Positions 1 to 5,091 of a stretch of DNA of 5,091 bases are shown piece by piece. A program made the translations under genes and the position numbers. This DNA comes from Clostridiales bacterium (lineage in GTDB: Bacteria > Bacillota > Clostridia > Oscillospirales > Acutalibacteraceae). Under the pieces are notes generated by a model, which worked only from the letters and a program-made list of their open reading frames with translations, did not search any database and had not been told where the DNA came from. The stretch lies in NCBI GenBank assembly GCA_012511485.1, contig JAAZFZ010000263.1:1-5091 (forward strand), in the 5' to 3' direction. Positions within the stretch are counted from its first letter, which is position 1. Every line of letters starts with the position of its first letter.

Positions 1-776
1 ATCAGGGAACATCGGGCTGGGTTTCCACCGTGGTTGAAAAGAGCATGGTTGACACCTCCGCTATGATAGCCGCAATAGTCGGGGCTCAGCAGGGGCTTTA
101 TAATTACTTTGCGGAGCTCGAAACGGCGGGCAAGTGTCTTGAATGGGTCAAGGACCATCTTGCTCTCGACGAAATAAACATCTTCCTAAAAAAAGAAAGC
201 GTTGTGGAATCGACCGAAACAAAATACACCAACCTCTATCAATATATGACTCAGGTTATTGATACAATACCCGCAGGCAGTCAGGGAGTTATTTTCACCC
301 CGTGGCTGCACGGCAACAGATGCCCGTTTGAGGACCCCAACGCAAGGGGAATGTTCTTTAATATAAGCCTTGAAACCGGCAAAACGGAGCTTATCAGAGC
401 GGTTGTCGAGGGCGTATGTATGCATATGCGCTGGTTTATCGAAACTCAGAATAAAAAAGTCAAAACAAGCGAAATTCTGAGATTTGTCGGCGGGGGAGCG
501 CTTTCGGATGTCACCTCTCAGATTCTTGCGGACTGCACGGGATACGTGGTTGAAACAGTTGAAAGCCCGCAAAATGTCGGCGCAGTCGGAGCGGCGGTTG
601 TAACAGCTGTGGGGCTCGGACTCATAGATAATCTCGCTCAAGCCAAGCCACTTATTCCCGCGCTCAAGACCTTTAAACCTAACCCGGCAAACAGGGCAGT
701 ATATGACAAAAACTATGAGGTTTATAAAAAGCTCTATAAAGCAAACAGGGAATGCTTTAAGGCTCTCAACGGTTGA
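1..776 (+). CDS. FGGY-family carbohydrate kinase, xylulokinase-like (C-terminal half, 5' truncated)
   Basis: The gene runs in from the left edge; its first whole codon is at position 3 and it ends with TGA at 774-776, so 257 residues are visible of a family that is usually about 500. FGGY kinases transfer the gamma phosphate of ATP to a sugar or polyol in the cytoplasm. What is visible is the end of the N-terminal lobe (GTSGWVSTVV at the very start, then ETAGKCLEW) and the FGGY C-terminal domain. The second FGGY signature lies at about 348-410 (GMFFNISL through ELIRAVVE) and fits the published pattern except for Asn where Gly is usual. A Gly-rich nucleotide-binding motif, VGGGALSD, is at about 486-509. 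The catalytic Asp should lie upstream of the window. The sequence looks closest to xylulokinase (XylB), but substrate cannot be assigned from this half, so I give no symbol. No functional link to the shape genes downstream is evident; a new promoter starts after it. Confidence 0.88.
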   Translation, partial: QGTSGWVSTVVEKSMVDTSAMIAAIVGAQQGLYNYFAELETAGKCLEWVKDHLALDEINIFLKKESVVESTETKYTNLYQYMTQVIDTIPAGSQGVIFTPWLHGNRCPFEDPNARGMFFNISLETGKTELIRAVVEGVCMHMRWFIETQNKKVKTSEILRFVGGGALSDVTSQILADCTGYVVETVESPQNVGAVGAAVVTAVGLGLIDNLAQAKPLIPALKTFKPNPANRAVYDKNYEVYKKLYKANRECFKALNG

Positions 777-786
777 TGTACATAAT

Positions 787-830
787 AAAAATGTGATTTT
801 TAAAAATAATTATTAACAATTATGATATGG
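787..830. other. AT-only palindromic stretch upstream of the promoter
   Basis: This segment between the kinase stop and the -35 box is almost entirely A and T. It contains nested perfect palindromes: AAAAAT/ATTTTT around a GTG loop (787-801), ATTTTTAAAAAT (796-807) and AATAATTATT (805-814). The stems have no G-C pairs, so they would make poor terminators. The part nearest the -35 box, about 810-828, is where an A/T-rich UP element for the RNA polymerase alpha subunit would sit. Upstream-element function is an inference. Confidence 0.4.
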
Positions 831-831
831 T

Positions 832-860
832 TTGACAATTATATACATTGCTGATATACT
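832..860 (+). promoter_or_regulatory. Strong sigma-A-type promoter for the lipoprotein-mreBCD unit
   Basis: The -35 box TTGACA (832-837) is a perfect consensus match. It is followed by a 17-base spacer and the -10 box TATACT (855-860), which matches five of six positions. A TGn extension (TGA, 852-854) directly precedes the -10. Transcription should start near 867, giving a leader of about 23 bases before the ATG at 890. A/T-rich DNA upstream may strengthen it. It separates the kinase gene from the mre genes transcriptionally. Confidence 0.82.
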
Positions 861-889
861 GAAATTTGCAGATTTTGCGGGGTGGAGTT

Positions 890-1612
890 ATGGAAAAAAG
901 AATTACAGCACTTCTTTTTGCTGTTTTACTCATAGTAGGCACTTTTGTTGCGTGCGGCCAGAGGTCTAAGTACGGCAGGGTTTATGTTGATGTTATAGGC
1001 GAAACATATATTCTTGCAACCGATAAGAACGGCGAAACCGTCAGGAGCAAGGAAGGCGACCTCTATGAAGTCGAAATGGAAATGCGTGACCCTACCGACA
1101 GGGAGGGAGCACCCAGGCTTGACGAGGACGGTAACTATGTAACAAAGCCATTCAAGTTCCCTAAATATATTCGCATTAAAGAGCCGAGGTTCAGATTTTT
1201 CCCGATTATTTTTAAAAAGGAGTATCTGCAGAATAAGGCATTAAAACTCCCGATTTTCAAAGGCTTTGAGCAATCCGACACCAGCAATTTTCACCTTTCA
1301 AATGAGGAGCTCGGCTGCTATATTAGCTGTTCGGTGGATAGGTATACATACGAAGAGATATCTTCCTACGGTGAAAAAATAAAGGAGTTTATTAAAGAAT
1401 CAGGCGCTGATATGGAGGTTTCTGAGGACAATATAACTCTTTGCGGCGAAAATACTTATAGGTGTATAATCACAAACAACGAAGACAAGAATATTTTAAC
1501 GACATATTTTTTTGAAAAGAACAATATGATTATTAGATTTCAGACACAGTTAAACATGGAAAGTGTCGGAAAGATTGACCTTGAAGCTCTTATAAACACC
1601 GCTGTTTTTTAA
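890..1612 (+). CDS. Predicted lipoprotein of unknown function, first gene of the mre transcript
   Basis: This encodes 240 residues that I cannot assign to a family. I chose the ATG at 890 because it follows a GGGGTGGAG purine stretch (879-887) and starts a classic signal sequence. An in-frame TTG at 866 would sit at the predicted transcription start and has no binding site. The N terminus has a MEKR charged head, a hydrophobic core at about residues 5-20, and TFVAC ending at Cys22, a plausible lipobox, although Phe at -3 is less usual than Leu or Val. The mature part would be anchored outside the membrane. It is mixed and charged, with a stretch rich in Asp, Glu, Gly and Arg at about residues 45-85 (DKNGET, DEDGNYV), an aromatic and basic segment at about 87-112, and a C-terminal region at about 140-240 that looks like alternating strands and helices. 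No catalytic motif or further membrane segment is visible. The gene ends 31 bases before mreB with no terminator, so the two are probably cotranscribed. It may be an extracytoplasmic partner of the elongation machinery, but that rests on position alone. Confidence 0.8.
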   Translation: MEKRITALLFAVLLIVGTFVACGQRSKYGRVYVDVIGETYILATDKNGETVRSKEGDLYEVEMEMRDPTDREGAPRLDEDGNYVTKPFKFPKYIRIKEPRFRFFPIIFKKEYLQNKALKLPIFKGFEQSDTSNFHLSNEELGCYISCSVDRYTYEEISSYGEKIKEFIKESGADMEVSEDNITLCGENTYRCIITNNEDKNILTTYFFEKNNMIIRFQTQLNMESVGKIDLEALINTAVF

Positions 1613-1626
1613 GGATGCTAACACTG

Positions 1627-1634
1627 AAAGGGGA
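1627..1634 (+). promoter_or_regulatory. mreB ribosome binding site
   Basis: AAAGGGGA lies in the short gap after the lipoprotein gene, with nine bases between it and the ATG at 1644. It fixes the mreB start. No promoter is visible in this 31-base gap, so mreB should depend on the promoter at 832-860. Confidence 0.7.
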
Positions 1635-1643
1635 TTTTTAAAT

Positions 1644-2651
1644 ATGTTATTTACACAGGATATCGGTATTGATTTGGGGACAGCTAATACACTGGTTTTT
1701 TTAAAAGGCAAGGGAATAGTTATACGTGAGCCGTCCGTTGTGGCGGTTGACAAGCGCAGCAATCCTGCCAGAGTTGTGGCGGTCGGCATAGAGGCAAAGG
1801 AAATGATAGGCCGTACTCCCGGCTCCATCACGGCAGTCCGTCCGCTCAAGGACGGCGTTATTGCCGACTTTGAAATTACTTCCGATATGCTCAAAGCTTT
1901 TATTCGCAGGGCTGTAAGCAGTTCCCCTTTCGTTAAAGCAAGGGTTATGATTTGCATACCTTCGGGCGTTACCGAGGTTGAAAGGCGTGCAGTCTACGAC
2001 GCCGCAAAGAGTGCAGGAGCAAAGGATGTTAGCCTTATTGAAGAGCCCATGGCTGCTGCCATCGGAGCGGGTCTGCCTGTAAGCGAGGCTACGGGCAGCA
2101 TGGTGGTCGATATCGGTGGCGGCACATCGGAGGTTGCGGTTATTTCCCTGGGCGATGTTGTCACATCACGCTCCGTCAGAGTTGCGGGAGATAATTTTGA
2201 TGAAGCTATCATCACCTATATAAAGAAAAAGTATAACCTTCTCGTCGGTGAGCGCACCGCAGAGAATATAAAGATAAAAATTGGCTCTGCATACCCCTAT
2301 GAGGGAGAGGGCGCAATGAATATCAAGGGCAGAAACCTTATGGACGGGTTGCCCAAGCATGCCGAGATTTCTGCAGAGGAAATAAGGGAGGCGCTTGCCG
2401 ACCCTGTCAATCAGATTCTTGACGCAGTTCGTGCAACGCTTGAGAAAACACCGCCCGAGCTTGCATCTGATATTATCGACCACGGCATTATGCTCACGGG
2501 CGGCGGTGCGTTGCTCAGAGGGCTTGACAAGCTGGTTGCCGCTGAAACGAAAATTCCTGTTCATGTCGCTGAAAATGCCCTTGACTGTGTTGTTGACGGC
2601 ACCGGTATCTGCCTTGAGAGCGACACGCTCAGCAAGATTAACAAGCGTTAA
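1644..2651 (+). CDS. mreB: Rod shape-determining protein MreB (bacterial actin)
   Basis: This is a 335-residue, full-length MreB, in line with the family's usual 330-345. MreB forms ATP-dependent membrane-associated filaments that orient the lateral cell-wall synthesis complex. The actin-fold motifs appear in order. Phosphate 1 is IDLGTANT at residues 9-16. EEPMAAAIGAGLPV at 133-146 includes the Glu (E134) that corresponds to the hydrolysis-linked Glu of MreB. Phosphate 2 is VVDIGGGTSEVAVIS at 154-168. The adenosine motif is GIMLTGGGALLRG at 281-293. The N terminus is short (MLFTQ before the first strand), so there is no obvious N-terminal amphipathic helix. The hydrophobic loop around SSPF (93-96) is the likely membrane contact. 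Firmicutes often also have Mbl or MreBH; the mreCD genes directly downstream support calling this the MreB copy. Confidence 0.98.
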   Translation: MLFTQDIGIDLGTANTLVFLKGKGIVIREPSVVAVDKRSNPARVVAVGIEAKEMIGRTPGSITAVRPLKDGVIADFEITSDMLKAFIRRAVSSSPFVKARVMICIPSGVTEVERRAVYDAAKSAGAKDVSLIEEPMAAAIGAGLPVSEATGSMVVDIGGGTSEVAVISLGDVVTSRSVRVAGDNFDEAIITYIKKKYNLLVGERTAENIKIKIGSAYPYEGEGAMNIKGRNLMDGLPKHAEISAEEIREALADPVNQILDAVRATLEKTPPELASDIIDHGIMLTGGGALLRGLDKLVAAETKIPVHVAENALDCVVDGTGICLESDTLSKINKR

Positions 2652-2676
2652 TTTCGTTGACTGCTGATAAAATTAT

Positions 2677-2683
2677 GAGGAAA
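2677..2683 (+). promoter_or_regulatory. mreC ribosome binding site
   Basis: GAGGAAA ends five bases before the ATG at 2689, inside the 37-base gap between mreB and mreC. It supports this start. No well-spaced promoter is visible in the gap, so mreC is read through from mreB. Confidence 0.65.
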
Positions 2684-2688
2684 TTCAG

Positions 2689-3546
2689 ATGCGCCGTTTT
2701 TTTAAAAGCACCAGTTTTAAAATTTTTGTTCTTGTAATTGCTGCGCTGTTCATGGGAACTGTTGTGGCAGCAATTTCGCGTGGCAACTCTTCGCCTTTGA
2801 CCTCTGCAGCAGGCACTATTTTCGGGCCTGTGCAGAGGCTTTCATCTTTTGTGTCAAAAAGCCTTTCATCCTTTTCGATAAATTTTAAATCCTCCGCAGT
2901 GCTTTCGGAGGAGGTCAGCAGCCTTAAAGACGAAATCGAAAAATATCAGCAGGATCTTGTCGGGTATGAGCAGGCAAAGCAGCAGCTTGCCCTCTATGAA
3001 GAATTTCTGGAGTTAAAGAAGGGGCATGAAGACTATGAGTTCGTGTCCTCCTCAATAATCGGCAGGGACGCAACGGATTTGTTCTGTTCCTTCACCTTGA
3101 ATAAAGGCTCCTCAAACGATGTTAGCGTCAATGACCCTGTGCTTTACGGCAAATACCTTGTCGGAGTTGTAAGCTCCGTTTCGGCAACTCAATGCAAGGT
3201 AAGTTCCGTTCTCAATCCGCAGGTGAGTGCGAGTGCATATGAAGTGCGCTCAAGGGAATCGGGCTTCGTCGAAACTACGGCAGAGCTTTCCGAGCAGGGG
3301 CTTTTGAGGCTTCCCGGCCTGTTAAGGACTACTGCGATTTCACCCGGCGGCATAGTCTGCACCTCCGGCACGGGCGGCATTTACCCCAGGGATCTTATTA
3401 TCGGCACGGTGCGTGAGGTTATCAGCGGCAGTCAGGGTATCTCGTCCTATGCTGTCATTGAGCCCGGTGTGGATTTCAAACAATTGCAGGATGTTTTTAT
3501 TCTTGTTGACTTTATAGGGCAAAGCTCGGCGGAGGATGACGGGTGA
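2689..3546 (+). CDS. mreC: Cell shape-determining protein MreC
   Basis: This encodes 285 residues, a normal length for MreC. MreC is a bitopic membrane protein whose extracytoplasmic part assembles and activates the elongation synthases (PBP2/RodA) and links them to MreB. The order of parts is typical: a short basic cytoplasmic tail (MRRFFKSTSFK), one membrane segment at about residues 11-29, a linker, a coiled coil at about 70-112 (SEEVSSLKDEIEKYQQ onward), and then the double beta-barrel domain at about 115-275. Conserved family stretches are IIGRDATDLFCSFTLNKGS (123-141), YLVGVVSSV (156-164) and IVCTSGTGGIYPRDLIIG (222-239). The C-terminal tail is short and acidic (AEDDG). The TGA stop overlaps the mreD start, implying coupled translation. 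Confidence 0.96.
   Translation: MRRFFKSTSFKIFVLVIAALFMGTVVAAISRGNSSPLTSAAGTIFGPVQRLSSFVSKSLSSFSINFKSSAVLSEEVSSLKDEIEKYQQDLVGYEQAKQQLALYEEFLELKKGHEDYEFVSSSIIGRDATDLFCSFTLNKGSSNDVSVNDPVLYGKYLVGVVSSVSATQCKVSSVLNPQVSASAYEVRSRESGFVETTAELSEQGLLRLPGLLRTTAISPGGIVCTSGTGGIYPRDLIIGTVREVISGSQGISSYAVIEPGVDFKQLQDVFILVDFIGQSSAEDDG
2890..2912. repeat. Perfect 7-bp inverted repeat inside mreC
   Basis: TCCTCCG (2890-2896) and CGGAGGA (2906-2912) are perfect reverse complements with a nine-base loop, near the start of the coiled-coil coding region. The right arm belongs to a GGAGGAGG stretch that resembles a ribosome binding site, but no start codon follows at a usable distance. No T-tract follows, so it is not a terminator. 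It may be a chance mRNA hairpin. Confidence 0.4.
3531..3535 (+). promoter_or_regulatory. mreD ribosome binding site within the end of mreC
   Basis: GGAGG sits inside the last mreC codons. It is seven bases before a GTG at 3543 and ten bases before an ATG at 3546. Both are in frame and adjacent, so the two candidate mreD starts differ by a single residue. Confidence 0.7.
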
Positions 3547-4064
3547 TGCTGGGAATTAAAAAGGAAAATAAAAATATATATTTACGCCGTCTTATTTTGG
3601 GCGTAACGGTTCTGGTTACAGCCATGATTCAGAACACTGCGGGCCTTTTCCCCGATATTTTCGGAGCAAGGGCTCTGCTTCTTATCCCGGCCGTAATATC
3701 TATTGCCATGTTTGAAAGGGAGATTTCGGGGATGTTCTTCGGTCTGTTTGCCGGAGCTCTCTGGGATATGTGCTCCTATACCTCGTGGAGCTATAATGCA
3801 ATTCTGCTCACAATATTTGCATTTACCTGCGGTGCATTAATAAAAAATATTATGAGAAACAACCTTGTCTGCGCTTTACTGCTTTGCGGTACGAGCACCC
3901 TTATATACTGCTTGCTAAGCTGGCTTATAGCCTATGTGTTTAACGGATATTCCACGGCATTAAAAGTGCTCTTTGAGCATTATATTCCGAGTGCGGTCTT
4001 TACTATGATTTTTCTGCCCATATACTATTTTTTCGTAAGATACATTTCCAAAAAGTTTAGATGA
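3546..4064 (+). CDS. mreD: Rod shape-determining membrane protein MreD
   Basis: This encodes 172 residues from the ATG at 3546, or 173 if the adjacent GTG at 3543 is used. MreD is a small polytopic membrane protein that works with MreC in the elongation complex, where it is thought to modulate MreC's activation of PBP2. After a basic N-terminal tail, hydrophobic segments lie at about residues 14-28, 41-56, 62-73, 84-100, 107-131 and 147-166, giving five or six membrane passes. The family-typical Gly-rich helix ending in Asp is present (GMFFGLFAGALWD, 62-74). The chain ends with a positive YISKKFR tail. The ATG shares one base with the mreC stop (TGATG), so translation is probably coupled. Family sequence conservation is low, and the call rests on topology, this motif, length and position after mreC. 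Confidence 0.93.
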   Translation: MLGIKKENKNIYLRRLILGVTVLVTAMIQNTAGLFPDIFGARALLLIPAVISIAMFEREISGMFFGLFAGALWDMCSYTSWSYNAILLTIFAFTCGALIKNIMRNNLVCALLLCGTSTLIYCLLSWLIAYVFNGYSTALKVLFEHYIPSAVFTMIFLPIYYFFVRYISKKFR

Positions 4065-4082
4065 TTTTTATGCCGCTCTGAT

Positions 4083-4111
4083 TTGACAAACCCTTGCTTA
4101 TTTGCTATAAA
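4083..4111 (+). promoter_or_regulatory. Strong sigma-A-type promoter for the PBP2 gene
   Basis: A perfect -35 box TTGACA (4083-4088), a 17-base spacer and the -10 box TATAAA (4106-4111, five of six) lie in the mreD-PBP2 gap. The -10 has a TGn extension (TGC, 4103-4105). The design matches the promoter at 832-860, including the TTTGACAA context. Transcription should begin near 4117-4118, giving a leader of about 25 bases. With no terminator after mreD, read-through from upstream is also expected. Confidence 0.8.
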
Positions 4112-4120
4112 AAATAAGGG
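4091..4120. repeat. Imperfect inverted repeat spanning the PBP2 promoter -10 region
   Basis: CCC then TTATTT on the left (4091-4093 and 4098-4103, with a four-base bulge) pair with AAATAAGGG on the right (4112-4120), leaving an eight-base centre that holds part of the spacer and the -10 box. It could be an operator or a weak hairpin. It has only three G-C pairs and no T-tract directly after it, so it is not a convincing terminator. It may be chance in A/T-rich DNA. Confidence 0.3.
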
Positions 4121-4129
4121 AGTGTTTTT

Positions 4130-4138
4130 AGGAGGTGA
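4130..4138 (+). promoter_or_regulatory. Near-perfect Shine-Dalgarno site deciding the PBP2 start
   Basis: AGGAGGTGA matches the full anti-Shine-Dalgarno core and is the strongest site in the window. Counting from GGAGG, there are seven bases to the GTG at 4143, the start of the long reading frame. There are five bases to the ATG at 4141, which is followed at once by TGA. Only the GTG opens a protein. An in-frame GTG at 4122 lies upstream of the site and is not supported. Confidence 0.85.
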
Positions 4139-4142
4139 TTAT

Positions 4143-5091
4143 GTGAGAGAGAAAAAACCGTATACACGGGGCCTTGCGCTGATAATTGCTTTTGCAACGG
4201 TTATGTCGGCTTTTTCTGCAACGCTTGTGAAGGTTCAGATAGTTGACGGCAAAATCTATGCTGCTGCCGGCAATTCGATTTCATCCAAATCTGTTGCGAT
4301 AAAAGCTGCAAGAGGCGAAATTCTTGACAGAAACGGCAGCCCTCTCGTCACGAATCGCCAGGGCAATTCAATTATATTTGAAGATGCTTATTTCCCGTCA
4401 TCCAGGGAGCAGGGAAAAAGAAATGAAATAATTCTTAGTCTTATCAAGCTTTTTGAGCAGGCGGATGTCGAGTGGATTGACAATCTGCCGATTTTTCTCG
4501 ATGCAAATGGAGAGCCCTTCTTCTCTGAGAACAGAGAGGCGGACATAGCCGCCATGAAAAGCAAGGATATGCTCAAACTAAACGACTATGCAACGGCAGA
4601 AAACTGCCTTGATACTCTGATTGAAAAATATTCCCTTGAGGAATATTCGCTTGCAGATGCCAGAAAAATCGCTTCGGTCTGCTATGAAATGCGAAGGCTT
4701 AATTTTAGCGTAAGCTATCCATATACCTTCGCTCAGGATGTGCCGACGGTGCTTGTTGCAAAAATTAAGGAGAACGGCTCCTTTTATAAAGGGGTTAATG
4801 TTGAAATTGTGCCCTACAGGGAGTATGTTGACGGGACGCTTGCGCCTCATGTGCTAGGCATGGTCGGAGCCATAAGCCCAAAGGAATATGCCAGACTAAA
4901 GAGTGAGGGCTACAAAATAACAGATAATATAGGCAAGAACGGAATCGAGAGAGCCATGGAAGCCTATCTGCGTGGGTCTGACGGAAAAAAGACGGTCACA
5001 ACCTCCGGCGACGGCAAGGTTTCAACAACCGTGACTCAGGAGGCGAAGCAGGGCGATTCAATTATTCTCACTATAGATAAGAAGCTTCAGG
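4143..5091 (+). CDS. mrdA: Penicillin-binding protein 2, class B transpeptidase (N-terminal part, 3' truncated)
   Basis: The frame is open from the GTG at 4143 to the right edge, giving 316 residues. Class B PBPs are membrane-anchored transpeptidases that crosslink peptidoglycan; the PBP2 type works with RodA and MreCD in side-wall elongation. Visible are a short basic cytoplasmic tail (MREKKPYTR), one membrane anchor at about residues 10-30, and the PBP dimerisation (pedestal) domain. The domain includes the hallmark ARGEILDRNGSPLVTNR (56-72), HVLGMVGAISPKEY (236-249), IGKNGIERAMEAYLRGSDG (263-281) and QGDSIILTIDKKLQ (303-316), the usual lead-in to the transpeptidase domain. The catalytic SxxK, SxN and KTG motifs should lie beyond the window. 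The segment between the first two hallmarks, about 165 residues, seems longer than in E. coli MrdA. Position after mreD favours PBP2 over a SpoVD/FtsI-type division enzyme, but the sequence seen does not exclude a paralogue. Confidence 0.93.
   Translation, partial: MREKKPYTRGLALIIAFATVMSAFSATLVKVQIVDGKIYAAAGNSISSKSVAIKAARGEILDRNGSPLVTNRQGNSIIFEDAYFPSSREQGKRNEIILSLIKLFEQADVEWIDNLPIFLDANGEPFFSENREADIAAMKSKDMLKLNDYATAENCLDTLIEKYSLEEYSLADARKIASVCYEMRRLNFSVSYPYTFAQDVPTVLVAKIKENGSFYKGVNVEIVPYREYVDGTLAPHVLGMVGAISPKEYARLKSEGYKITDNIGKNGIERAMEAYLRGSDGKKTVTTSGDGKVSTTVTQEAKQGDSIILTIDKKLQ

Noticed and set aside
866..889. Upstream TTG start at 866 for the lipoprotein gene.
   Set aside because: It coincides with the predicted transcription start, has no ribosome binding site, and would add residues before an otherwise normal signal peptide.
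1594..1610. Possible intrinsic terminator at the end of the lipoprotein gene: AAACA/TGTTT stem followed by T residues.
   Set aside because: The stem is only five pairs with one G-C pair, and it lies inside the coding end. It is too weak to stop transcription, and mreB would then have no promoter.
1615..1641. Mini reading frame ATG...TAA of eight codons (MLTLKGDF) just before mreB.
   Set aside because: It has no properly spaced ribosome binding site (AAGG abuts the ATG) and overlaps the mreB binding site. It is probably chance.
1550..2564. Open frames on the minus strand opposite mreB.
   Set aside because: They are antisense to an unmistakable mreB, lack convincing start signals and show low-complexity, unnatural composition.
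2657..2682. TTGACT followed by GATAAAATTATG between mreB and mreC, as a possible internal promoter.
   Set aside because: No acceptable -10 box occurs at 16-18 bases; the TA-rich bases are far too close to the -35-like hexamer.
4141..4146. TGA after ATG at the PBP2 start as a sign of an alternative genetic code or a broken gene.
   Set aside because: TGA serves as the ordinary stop for the kinase, mreC and mreD, and the GTG at 4143 opens an intact frame at ideal spacing.

Overview
This window reads as a piece of a low-to-mid GC Gram-positive chromosome. It most resembles an anaerobic Clostridia-type Bacillota, possibly of the Oscillospiraceae/Lachnospiraceae kind. The grounds are strong GGAGG-type ribosome binding sites, near-consensus sigma-A promoters with TGn-extended -10 boxes, a Cys-anchored lipoprotein, and Firmicute-like MreB/MreC/MreD and class B PBP sequences. 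The taxon is an inference; no rRNA or tRNA lies in the window. All genes are on the + strand.

Layout: (1) positions 1-776 hold the C-terminal half of an FGGY-family carbohydrate kinase, cut by the left edge. (2) Positions 777-889 are a very AT-rich gap that ends in a near-consensus promoter (832-860). (3) Positions 890-1612 encode a 240-residue predicted lipoprotein that I do not recognise. (4) Positions 1644-4064 hold the rod-shape genes mreB, mreC and mreD, with gaps of 37 bases or less and a TGATG overlap between mreC and mreD. (5) Positions 4065-4142 carry a second near-consensus promoter with a very strong ribosome binding site. (6) From 4143 to the right edge is the N-terminal half of a penicillin-binding protein 2 (MrdA/PbpA type). 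Its transpeptidase domain lies beyond the window.

The shape genes form one functional set. MreB filaments under the membrane, with MreC and MreD, position and activate the cell-wall elongation synthase, to which PBP2 supplies the crosslinking activity. The promoter at 832-860 probably drives lipoprotein-mreB-mreC-mreD as one transcript. The promoter at 4083-4111 gives PBP2 its own or additional transcription.

Most of the window is a conserved housekeeping locus. The parts that are not routine are the unrecognised lipoprotein placed first in the mre transcript, the matching design of the two promoters, and the ATGTGA start-stop arrangement at the PBP2 start codon. I see no mobile element, CRISPR array, RNA gene or clear intrinsic terminator.
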